Below the pieces are notes generated by a model that saw only the letters and a list, made by a program, of their open reading frames with translations, had not been told where the DNA came from and did no database searches. From Cryptomeria japonica (Eukaryota; Streptophyta; Pinopsida; Cupressales; Cupressaceae): DNA of 64,000 bases. This document shows, one piece after another, positions 37,201 through 49,800 of the stretch. The translations under genes were made by a program, and so were the position numbers. How positions within the stretch are numbered: position 1 is the stretch's first letter; each line of letters begins with the position of its first letter. The DNA is taken from NCBI RefSeq assembly GCF_030272615.1, contig NC_081406.1, positions 187,844,391-187,908,390 on the forward strand, given 5' to 3'.

Positions 37201-40200
37201 AAATATATTTTTGAGTGTGACTTGTGGGAAACCTTCTCCCCTCTTGGCATTCAGTGAATTCTAACCTTCATGCATGCATTGGGGTCACTCATACAACTGA
37301 AGTTTGTGCATCTCCTCGGTGTTTGAGTTGATTTTTTGTGTCATTTCGGGTAGGGAGAGGAACAATCTCTTCTTGGTGCATCACCTCCTTTTATTTCAAG
37401 CATTTCTCTCTTCCCTTTACCTTTGCAATTTGTAAGGATAGGCCTAGGAGTTAGTTTTGAAGTGTTGAGTTGGTTCAACTCTTGCACCTGGATTGAGAAG
37501 GAAGCCGACCTTCTCCGAAGATTCAACCCCCTTGCGCAAGGTCCCACACTTCGGGGTTGTCTCCATGTTTCACAAGGTTGTTGAGTTGATAGCTCTGCAA
37601 GGGTGCGAGCTTTTGTGATAACAACACTATTTAACACTTTCCAACTCTAATATTTTAATGACAAACTTCTTTTTCTTCCACTTGCCAAAATTTGTTTTCT
37701 TTCACTTGCGAAAATTTGTTTTCTTTGATTTAATTTTTCTCGGCCTTAGTACCTATTTAATTTTTTTCCCTAGACTGGCTTAAGTCTTAATTTATTGATT
37801 TTTTCTATTACCCTCTACTTTTTCTTTTGTTTTTATTCTTCGAGCTTTTTGTAAATTTTTTCATTTTCCCCCTTGGCCTCAATTCTCTATAATTTCTGTA
37901 TTATGCCTCCATTTACATGTCTTCAATGGCTATTTAACACATTCCTCTTCACAACATACCAATGTATTCAAGATTAATTTTTTTAATCTACCACGATATC
38001 TTTTTTCAGGTTGTAGCCATCCAATAATTGTTCTTCGTGTTGTTGTTTCCATATGACATTGTCACCTTGTATAATTGGAGTTCTAGTAGGTTTGTTGACC
38101 ACCCACCACATTCTAGTAGGGGAGCAGTCTAAGGGGCTGTAGTAACCCCCTTTTCCTTTGCATATTCAATGATCGATTCATTGTAGCTATATTGTGCCAC
38201 TAATATTATTGGAGGTGCTATTAGTATTGGACCGAGTCTTGGTCCTTCTTCTTGATTGGCTATTTTATGGCTTTTCCCTGGTCTAACGATGATGGTGAAT
38301 GTGAACACTTTATGTAACAACAATCATCTACTCACTTGTCCTTGGATACATAAGAGCTTGGTGGTCCATGTAGAATGTAAATGGTGTAGCCAATAGGTGT
38401 TGTCTAAATTTTTGTATCAAGTACACCATCTGAGTGCCTCCCTCTCGGTCATGGTGTAGTTCTTTTATGCTTTTAATAGTAGAGGACTTGGCTAAAATTA
38501 TAGGCTTGTTTAATCCTAGGGGACTTACATGTGCGAGTGTTGCTCTAGTCGCATAATTTGATGCATCGACAAGTACGTGGAATTCCTTTCTCCAGTCTAG
38601 GTACGCCATGATTGGCGAACTTATCAGCCTTATCTTCAGTTCATTAAAAGCCTTTCTTGGTCTTCAATCCATATAAAGGGTTGTCCTTTCCTTGTCAGTA
38701 TGTTTGGTGGGCAAGAAATTTGAGCAAAATTCTTAACAAATCTCCTATAATAACCAACATGCATAAGAAATGATTTGACCTTTGTGATATTCTTCGGAGC
38801 TTCCATTTGCATAATTACCCTTATCTTGTACTTTGGCAACATAATTCTTATTCATTCTGTAGGGATTTTTTCTCATTCGCTGTGCACTAGGTATGAGAGG
38901 ATCTAGTGGTATACCCTTAAGGTCTTTGTATGTCTAGGTGAAAGTGTTTTTATAGTCCCTGGATATCTTGAATATTGTTGCCTTCAGTACTAGGTCCTAG
39001 TCATCACCGACCAAGATTACTCTTGGGTTGTCTTTGTCACCTAGGTTTATTTTCTTCACACTTGGCTCCTTATACTTTATTATCTTGTCTCTTTCGAAAT
39101 GATGAGTCGACATATCATCCACCTATGCTACTCCTTCCTTGTATTCTTCGTAGTCTGGAGAAAATTTGTTACTCGTTGTACCTTGATCTCCATCTTCAAT
39201 TTCCTCAATCTGTAGCATGTTGCATTTTGGATGAAAAACTTTATGATTCTCCATTTGCCAGTGAAACAATTTGTTTAGGGAACTTGTCTCATCTTTGGAA
39301 CAATTTTCTAGATTTAGCACCCCCTCATCAATCAATTCCGTGCATTTACGTTCTTTGTCCATTTCAAACTCTTTGTCTTTCGACTTTGACTCAAATGATG
39401 CCAACCATAGGACATTCCTTAGGTTGATAATGTACTTCCTTTGCTGTTGATCGAGAGCGTGTTTCAATTCCAGTTGTGGTTCATCTTTGCAGTAATCAAC
39501 TATCCCCTCTAGAGCAGTGCATCGTATGCCTTGTTCTACAACGAGATGACTACAAAGTCCACGAGGAACCATTGCGTCTCGATCATCACTTCCTGCGACA
39601 TCAACTTTCCCCACGACTTGATACTGTGCTGGTCGACACCCACCGAGTGGAATGTTAGTGACTAGAGGTTCAATTCTCTGAGGCATTTCCAAGCTAAGTC
39701 ACATGGTTTGAATTCAAAATCGACAACCATGAAATTTGGATGAAATTCGACAAGGGAAAAATTCGAAAAAAAAATTTCGGATAAAATTTGCCTTATATAA
39801 TTTTGTTTATTTTTAAATATTTGTATACTTCTAATAAATTATCAAAATAGCTTAACATTGCTAAAATCAATGTAATAAAATATATAATAAGATACATTAT
39901 AATAAAAACTATTAAATCATCATAATAAAATATATACAAGTATTATAAGCTTTATTATAATGCTTGCATATATATTTTTATAATAATGAAAAAATCACTG
40001 TAATAAAATATAAAATTATATAATTTTTTTTTCTTAAAAACAATTATTACACTAAAAAATAAATTATAAAACGATAAAAATAAATCACACCGAGTCGGGC
40101 AAAATAAACCACTATGAGTCGGGCAAAATAAAAATTATAAAACTATAAAATATTTCTTGTATCTGTGGACTATGACTATTGAATGCAGCCAAAAAAAGGC

Positions 40201-43200
40201 GCCTTCCTGAACACGCTGTCATTGGAGCTTGGTAAAGTGGAGTCGTGGACTGTAGTGCAGGGCCCAGGCTGCAGCTATGGCTGCAGTAGTGTTAATTTAG
40301 AGTGGAATAGATGGTCTATTGTAAATACTACGGAACGAAAAAAATGGTGTATGGAGTTCATTTATGAAATGTTTTAAGAAGAAGGTTTGTTCCCATTTTT
40401 GATGAATGTTTGCATTGGAAGGAAGTGAATTAAGTTCACATTTTGATATGCATGTGTTGGCTAATATGCATTGTGTAATAAGAATTCCCATCGTCTATGA
40501 ATGTTTGCATTGGAAGGAAGGGAATTAAGTTGAATAGTGTAGGCTTGTATATCTTGATATGTATGTGTTGGCTAAATATTTATTGTATAATGAGAAGATA
40601 AAAGCTTATTGATTCATGTAGTTGCGAATGTTGTAAAAGTTTATATGGTCTTTACAGACCTCTAAATCTTGTGCAACCAGCAAAGATTATGGTCATTTCA
40701 TATGTTAATTCATTATGAGGAACGATCAAATCGTAGGAGATTGAAATGGCCCCATTTTTTGAATGAGTCATTTCTTGGAGATTGCTATTTTATTCTTGTA
40801 GGATAAGTCAGATGTTTTAAGGGAATAATTAATTGATTAAATTTTAAATCATCCTAAACTTTAGGGATTATTTGTATATAATTAATTAAAAGCTGAACCC
40901 TGGTTATTTTAATAAAGTGACTTTATTTTGTCAATGAAAAGCTATGTTACCTTGAGTTTCCAGGGTAGGGGGACGTGTTTTCAAGTGCCCAATTTTTCCA
41001 CTTTTGGGGACGGCTAGAGGACAACTATATAAAAAATAGGGAAAATTTAAAATATATAGGTAAATTTTAAATATTCATATGATAGCATGGATAAAGCATG
41101 CATGTATACATTATAGAACCTTAATATATAACATTTTTCTTAAATTGAGAGTTCACATGTGACAATGTGACATTGTAGAACCTTAATAAATAACAAATGT
41201 GACAATGCGAAAACTTAATTCAAATTGCTCTTAGAATTCATTGTCAATATGCATCAGCATGTGATATTAAAAAATAGTATACAAGTTACAACAAAATACC
41301 CAAAGGCTACACGATTCACTTTCAATTAAAATATGATAATGCATAAAAAGAAAGTACACTGCTGCCCCTAATCTGCATCTCTCAACACTCAATTAAAATC
41401 AGATAAAGCCCTTGCAATCGAGTAATACTAGATTTTGTGTGGGTCTTGGATAAAGCTTATGATTTGAGGAAACTTTACACACATGAATTTTAAGTCTTGA
41501 TAGATCTACTACAACATTTGATAAAACGTGCAATTATTTCTAAAACTTTTGTTACTCATCCAGTTTCTGATGGCATTTTATGCCCTGTTGTTTCTCCATA
41601 TGATACAATTTATAATTGCAGTTTGTGCCTAATGCTTCCTAATTATAATAGCCACAAACACATTTGATGATTGGTAGTGTTACAAAACTCTCCAAGTTTG
41701 TAATGTCCCCAACTTGACAACCTTAGGAAATATGCAATATCTTGATGTATGCAAGTTGAGATGATAAAGAAACCCTAATGAAATAATGTCAATCAGCAGT
41801 AAAAGTAGCAGAAACAAACTAAGCAAACTATATCAATCAAAGTATCCAACTATGAACAATGGATCCAACAATCAAAAATGGTGATATGAATTTAGGAACC
41901 TTTGAAAGCTGAAAATAATCAACTATGATTATTTGTGTGGCTGATATAAACTTATTTATATGAGGAAAATATGATTAATATAACAACAGATCTGAGTACT
42001 AATTGTTGATATAAATATGGAACCCTCATATACACAACATAACTACCATGAACAACAGATCTAAACAATTAAAATCCTCATGTAGGGTGAGTTGAGTGTG
42101 CCTGCTCACCAAGAAATAGTATTAATATGTTTTTTATTAAATTTTTGAGTGTTTTTAAATTTTAAAAATGTGAATTTTTGAAGGGGATAGCTGGGTGGCC
42201 TTGGGACAGCCAGGAACATCTCTGATGTCTCTTGACTGTCCTTGGGACAACCAGCCGACCCCTCTAATCTCTTGTTGCGTCCCCTCGTTGTGGGGACGTT
42301 TCATGACATTTTTGTATTTTTGGGGATGGCCAGTTGGCATCCCCTAGGTGTTCTCCCGTCCCCAAAATGTCTCAGAAATGTGGACGTGTCGAAAAAGGCC
42401 GGGGATGTGTCCCTGAGTTTCCTTGATGTATTATTATAAAGTGGGTCACTTTGTGAGTGGGAAATTGAAATAAAAGAAAATAAAATAAAGTAATCCTCTC
42501 AAAGATGTAACATAAAATAAAGTAATCCAAATGTTCATCATCAACCACATGTGACAAGTTATATCAAGATTATTCATGAAATCCAATCTATTGAAGATTA
42601 GTGCAAAAATTTAAAAATGTTTCCTTTTAGTGATTTATTTGTTAAACTTTAAGTATATTTTCATTTATTTTGAACTTTAATGTTTTTAATTTTTAGTTTG
42701 CAATAGATTGTTGAGACCCTATTTTCCTCCAATACAATCATCTTGAGATGACTTGGAAAGGCATGACACATTTTTTAGCATGATCATCAGCCAACTTTGG
42801 TTTGTATAGTAACAATCCAACATTGAGAGGATAGTGAATGTAAACAATATGATCCTAGAGATACTTGGTGGGATTGTGTGCAATATCTTTGTAGTTTCAA
42901 CAAGCCTATTTTGAGTGTGATTTGTTTGACCAACATGGATAAGTCATCCTAGAGAGAGGTTGATTGTGGCATTGAGTCAATGATTAAGAAGATGAATATT
43001 ATTATGAATGAAAAATAGCAAAAGATACTTAGTCAAAAGAGTTGCAAACAATTTTTTGTTGAGTGGTGGAACAAGGTTACTATCCCGTTACATTTCCTTG
43101 TGTTTGTATTGGCTCAAAAACATTGCATGTCTGAGATTCTTTTTATGTCAAGTAGGATTGTATTATACAAAGATGTGGATGGCAGTGTAAGTTTACGAGC

Positions 43201-43816
43201 TAGAGTTTGCAAGATTCTTCCTTGGTTTTTATGTAGAGGATGTAGTTAGGAATCAGTTTGCTGAGTTTTTACACCTCAATGGTCATAATATTTTTTCTAT
43301 TTGTATCAAGCATAAGAAAGATGCTAATGATCAGTTGGCGCTGCATCCTTGGCCAAGCATTCCAATATCTACAACATCTTAAATTCTCTAAATTTGAATT
43401 TCTTTTTGTATTTGAAATAATATTGTTTTTTTTTAAATTTGAATTTTGGTTTTTGATTTTATAACTAAACTGTTTTTAGTTTTCCTCAATAGTTTGTTAG
43501 TTCTTTACTTGAGTGGAATTTGAGTAACTTCATTCACTTAATAAAGTGCAGATGATTGGCATCAAAAAAGGCACACGGATTAGTTTGCATTGTGCCTTTT
43601 GTCATACAGACAAAATAACTGTAAAAAGGGGCATCAGAGTTGTGCAATGTAGATCCAGAGCAACCAGACTTCATGCTTCTGGTTTTTGTCAATGTTCATT
43701 TTTTGCTAAGTTGCCGGTTCGGGTTCGGGTTCGAAGAACCCGGTACGTCGGTACGGCAAAATTTTGAAAAGGGGTTTGGGTTCGTTTGGGTTCGTTAGTA
43801 CAAAAACATGTAAATT

Positions 43817-43850
<34 letters not shown>

Positions 43851-46800
43851 CAAAGCCTATAAGCATGAATTAAAATATGCATGTCACATAGCATCATATG
43901 AACAACAAAACAAACATAAACTTGTAATCATAGCATCATGATCATACCATAATTGATAATAGCATCATATACATCAAGTTTAATATCAAAATGACAAAAT
44001 ATTCAAGTATCATTGTTTCAACTTTCAACAATATAAACTTAAAAGTTTAATCATCAAATGGATCATCTAATTCTTCATCCTCCTCCTCCTCCTCCTCCTC
44101 ATCCTCATTGACATTGACATTACATGAGCCAATGCCACTTGCACTTGCACTATAAGTTGGCTCAATTTCCGAGTCATCAAGTGTCAATGCAAGAAGCTGA
44201 GAACCAGGAGCATCCAAATCAGTATGCTCTGGCTCTATATCCCACATCTTTGTTTCCCCTTGTGTGTAGTCATGTTGTTTGTGTGAAAGAAGACGTAGGT
44301 TGGAATGCACATATACTAAATTCTCCGCTCTTTTTGATAGCAGCCTATTGCGCTTTACTGAGTGGATGAAAGAGTATGTGCTCCAATTTCTTTCTGAAGC
44401 AGATGAACTAGCAACCTATGAAGACAAAGTAAACAATTAAAGTTATACATTAATAAAAATAAAATTACTAGCAACCTATGAAGACAAATTAAACTATAAA
44501 TAATTAATAAACTAAAACTTGTAAATTAAAAATTTTAATTAATTAAACTTACTTGTGATAAAACTTTTATAGCGAGGGGTTGTAGGTGTTGGAAGCATGT
44601 GCCATGGAAGTACCACCAGCTATGAGCATCTTTCTTGGATCTATGACGAAGTGCATCAACACTTAGACCATTCCCATTTGCGAATTCTATGAACTCATTT
44701 GTAACATCTCGCAAATCATCATCGGGATATAGTCTAAGAAATGCTGCCTTATACCCATCAGATACTTCTAGATCTCTCCATGGTGGAATCCTTCTTGGTT
44801 TATCAAGAAACTGATTGCTATAGTACTTAGGTGTCAAGGCATAGGCAAGAAGGTGCAAAGGAGTGGTCATCTTATTCCACCTCTCTACAATAATTAATTC
44901 CAGTTCTTTGAAGAATTTCTCCTGAGGATCATTCTCTTTTTCATTTATAGTGAACTTTATTTTTTCAAGCATTGAATCAATGCCATCATAAATCTCACCT
45001 ATGCAAGGCCTATCCATGTCTGTATAGCGAATCATGCTCATGATGGGCTCAGTGATACTTAGGAGATATGTAACAAGATCCCACCATTTCTCATCCAATA
45101 TTCTATCCCTAATTTTTCCTGCCCTCTCAGTGCTACTTTGCTTCCATACAGTCCAATTGGTGCTGATCACCATATTGCATAGTGCCACTCTAACTTTCAC
45201 AAGTCGTCTTAAGACGATTGTGTTTGATGCAAAACGGGTCTCAACAACCTATAACACAAATTAATGCCAAATTATTAAAAAATAAAGCCAAACTTTAAAG
45301 AAGAATACACAATATAGCTTACACAATGATATTATTAACATTGAAAATTCAAAAAAATCAGAAAATGTAAAATTAAATTACTATTTCACTTACCTTCAAT
45401 AGCTCCAAATTCGAATAGGTTCTAAAAATCCCTTGAGACATGTGGTGGTTTGTGATGAACATCTGGATGTCCTCAGCCTCTGCATACACATCTCTGATCC
45501 ATTTTATTTTTTGCCGAATCCTTTGTAGCATAAGATTGAGTGAATGTACCGCACAAGATGTCCAAAAGATGTGATCATAGCGTTGCTCAACCAACAAACC
45601 AGCAGCTCTACAATTTTTTGCATTGTCCGTTATGACTTGGACAACATTGCGGGGTCCCACAGACTCAATGGCAGAGATGAGAATTTCTGCAATAAATTCG
45701 CCATCTTTTATTTGGCCCTCACAATCCACAGCTCTCAAAAACATTGCCCCTTTAGGGGACACCGCTATGACATTGATCAAGGGACGGTTTTTAGCATCTT
45801 TCCACCCATCTGAAACAATTGTTACACCTGTCTCAACCCACGAATCCCTTATGGGTTTCAATGCATCTTCAACCCTCTTCACCTCTTTCTCCAATAATGT
45901 TCCACGTACCTTCTCATAACCGGGGCCCTTATACCCTCTTGGTGCCTCATTAACACTTTTTATCATTTGCTTCCAATATGGGGAGCGAACAACATTGAAT
46001 GACAAACCATTTGCATAAATGCACCTTACTATATCTTGATCAGCATTGTCTCTACTCTCATTTTGGAATGCGGTTTCTAAAGGCCCTTTTGTTCTTTTAC
46101 GTGTCAAGGGTGGTTCACTTTGAGGTTCATTTGTGGCAAAGAAGGGGTGGTCTTCTACTACAATACTGGGATTAGAAGGGCCTTGCATTCCCCTTGTTTT
46201 CTTTGATGCGGTTTGGTTCAATCTACGGGCTTCCCTCTCTTCTGCCGCCGCATGCTCCCTAATATATTTCATCACTATCTCATCTGGTATAGGTTTACCA
46301 TTTTTGCCAGGGCATTTTTTGATGCCTCTTCCTTTTATTCCACACAAATGGCCTACCACTCGATAATATGAACTATTACGTTCAATATCACATCCATGGC
46401 ATTTCCAACGGAATCCCCCACCTCCCGGAAGTTGTTTTATAATGTCCACATATTTCCATAAGGGAGAATTTGGATCATTTCTTTGTTTTGCAATTACTTG
46501 TTCATTGCCAATGGAGGAAGATGTAGATGCCATTCTAGTTCCTATGGCAAGAAATAAAATAAACATATTCAAAAACAAAAACTAAATAATGAAAAAAAAT
46601 TCAAGTTTCATGTTTGACAATTTGTGAAACAAAAATAGTTGGAAAAAAATGTTTAAAAACCTACCTCTTGCTGCCAATGGAAGCTTGAAAATGTATGGAA
46701 ATGATGCTGCAACACTTGTTGAAGCTTCTAAAATCAGTCTTCAACTCCTCCTCTTTGATCTTGGAAGCCAAATTTTGTTCAACCTCTCTTCAACCTGCTC

Positions 46801-49800
46801 TCATAAAAAATTTGTTTGCAACACAAATGAGGTGAAATGTGTCAATAAGATGTTTTAGAAGTGTTTTTTAGGTTATAATTTTCGCTTTTTTAAAGGCGGA
46901 ATTGAAAAAAAAAAAAAATTTGGTTTGTTTTTTAACTTATTGGGCCGCCCAGCCACGCGGGTTCGACTGGGTCCGCCCGGGTTCGACTGGGTTCAACCCC
47001 GGGTTCGAGTGGGTTCGACCCGGGTCGAACCCACCCTGGGTTTTACGAACCCTGGTCGAACCCAGGTCGAACCGGACCCGTACCACGGACTCGGTCGAAC
47101 CCGGACCCGTACCAGGGCTTCCCAGGGGCGAACCCTGCAACTTAGATTTTTTGAGGAGTTAGCCAACATACTTTTAGTGCACACTCTGTTAGAAACACGA
47201 TTGCCATTGCACCAAAAAATCGACTTGTTAATGCTCAATATAACCGCGAGATTTAATGAATCCGTGGGAGGCGGTTAAGCCATGTCGCAAACCCGAGCAC
47301 TGCGCTTCACAACAGAAGGATATAAACGACACACACCTTGTAACAATCCGCCCTCCCCCTCTCCACCAGCTCAAGCAAGGGGTTTGAACTTGTGGCCTAG
47401 GCTCAGATACCACTTGTTAGAAACATGGTTGCCGTTGCACCAAAAGATTGACCTGTTAATGCTTGATACAACCGTGAGATATAATGAATCCACTGGAGGC
47501 GGTTAAGCAATATTGCAAACCTGAGCACTGCAATGCACAGCACAAGGTGATCAAGGGCGCACTCCTTTTAACACACTTTGTGTTTCTTCTAAACTATCTA
47601 CACATCTTATGTCAATGATGATGGTGACATTCGTTATGAAGATACGTATGGCAATTACTGCTGATATAATTATTTTTATATTGAACAATGAATGTCATGA
47701 GATCTCTGTTTAATTAACATCTCTATGATGCGATTTCTGTTTGATTAACATTGACAAAAGCGTTCTCTGTATTTGACTGTCATTGAAGCTTATTAAATTT
47801 TAAGAGACCAACAGATGGGTTTTGAAGAAATGGCATACATTGATCATGAAAAAACTAGTTGTGCGCCAAGTTCTCTAGTATTTAATATGTTTGTATCCAT
47901 GACTTTTCAACCATTGACTGGACCATGACATCTTATTGATATCCTCCTACATAGTGATATCCTATGAAGTGGCATTACAGAGCTTAGGTTATGTTTGTCT
48001 AATATTTGGATGAATTACATATCATTTTTCTGACTGAAAGCTGTTATTATATCTAGTATGAATCAAGTCTTTGGTACATTCTAGCTTTTTTGGACTCAAT
48101 TGTAATGTCAGGCCTACCTTATTCAAAGGTTTAAAGCACTTTGAAATTGAATCTTAGCTTTCAACTTGGAAATTGTTATTGTTCATCTCAGTTAGCAAAC
48201 GTAATGCATTCTTATCTCTTTCTTCTCAATTATTCTGCAGTTGACTTTGTCAATGGATCTCCTTATAAGTAATGCTCTCAGCATGAGTAGATTGCTGTAT
48301 GTTATACAATTGTAAGTCACTGTAAAACGTTTCTCCTGACATGGAAGTTTCTTATACCATTGGTGTATGCTTCTTTGTTTTGCCTGACTGACTTTTTTAA
48401 AAATCTTTGTAGAAAGTTTTGATTATCCTTTTTGGTTTGGGTTTTTCTCACGGGGATAATTATTCTCTGATGTATTCACTTTTCTTAAGATTATTGCTTT
48501 AGATTAGAAACGATGTATGAGGAACTGCTGCTTTTTATTTGTATTTAAATTCATTTCCCGTAGCTGAGCTGCTATCTTCCTGCAGTGATTAGCTATTTAG
48601 TACACTTTTGATTGTGAGGCCTCTGGGGGAGAGTGTTATGCAGGAAATCTGAATAAACCTCAGATTTTAATATAGATTTGTCATCTACATTTCCAAATTT
48701 CAATATAGATTTATTCTTCGAGGTGTATTAATAGACCTAGTTTATAGGAAGTCATTTTGAATTGGAATATTGCAGAAGTGATATAAATAATAATTTTTAT
48801 TTCTTAAAATTACAGATGGAGATGAAAACGTGCAAGGAAATGATCATGGGAAAACCTGCACCGTTAGTTAGTACGTTCAGATTAAGTTACTACACGTTGT
48901 TAAATTTGATGAGTCGAGCTGAGGGCCAGTTTGATCAAGAATATGTGATAAAAAATTCTTTCCATCAGTTTCAACATGAGAAGGTTTACCTGTGTCCTTT
49001 CATTTGTTATTTTCTTGTTCTTGATTCAGATTTTTTCGTTTTTAAAATTTTAACAAATACTTTTTACGGGACCACTGATGAGTAAAATATTTGCAGGCAC
49101 TACCTGAAGTTGAAGCAAGGGTCTCCAAGCTAGAGCAGGAAGCAGCCATACTTGATGCATCAGAGGAGGTAAATTCTTTGTGTTGATTAGCCAGGTTAAT
49201 TTAAGACACTGAAGATTTTTTTTTTTGAATTAATAATCTTTGTATGTTTTCTGTAGGCCGCACTTGCAGAGTACCATAAATTAAGGCTTCATATATCTCA
49301 GCTAGAGAAGCAAATGATGCATGAAATATCCAGGCCTGAGAGGGTTCTTCTGTTTTTGGTACCTGGTAGACTGGTATGTCTCTTGATATTTTTGTGTTAA
49401 CAGAATGTCCTAATATCCATTATGGTTTATGCTGATCTGGCCTTCAAATCTGTGCAAAATTTCCAAATAAGCCTTTCCTCTATTACTTGGAGCTGCCTAT
49501 CATTTGACACTTCTTTGGGTTTTGCCCTGCCTAGATTACAGTTGCAGATGAGCGCTGGTAGAGCCTTAAATATGGCATGCCCATGATTTCTTTATGATGG
49601 CATTGCGCTTAACCCTAAAAAATGTGAATTTTCCATGAGAGATACATCTGAGATCTCAGTGTGTTTAATTTTGCCTTTTTAATCTGCTAACTAACTTGAT
49701 AGTTAGTGCACATGTGTAATTTGGACATACTCTTAATGTGTGAACTAATCCAATCTGAAATTTCTGTGCACTTATTCTGTGGTCATACCTATTAGCAGAA

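Larger units (their letters stand above)
43706..47145 (-). mobile_element. Apparently intact autonomous hAT element 2, 3,440 bp
   Basis: ATTTTTTG lies at 43698-43705 and again at 47146-47153, a perfect 8-bp target duplication. The tips CTAAGTTGC and GCAACTTAG are perfect over 9 bp and continue imperfectly (CGGTTCGGG against AGGGTTCGC). Subterminal GGGTTCG / CGAACCC repeats crowd both ends (43717-43797 and 46957-47135). The minus-strand transposase has a continuous reading across three exons. It is the youngest-looking DNA transposon in the window. Confidence 0.92.

Noticed and set aside
44047-46533. Host gene domesticated from hAT
   Set aside because: Intact tips and a perfect target duplication show it is still a transposon, not a domesticated gene.
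46957-47135. Pol III B boxes (GGTTCGA words) in the hAT-2 right end
   Set aside because: The words occur in tandem in both directions as part of subterminal repeats, with no A box or tRNA fold.
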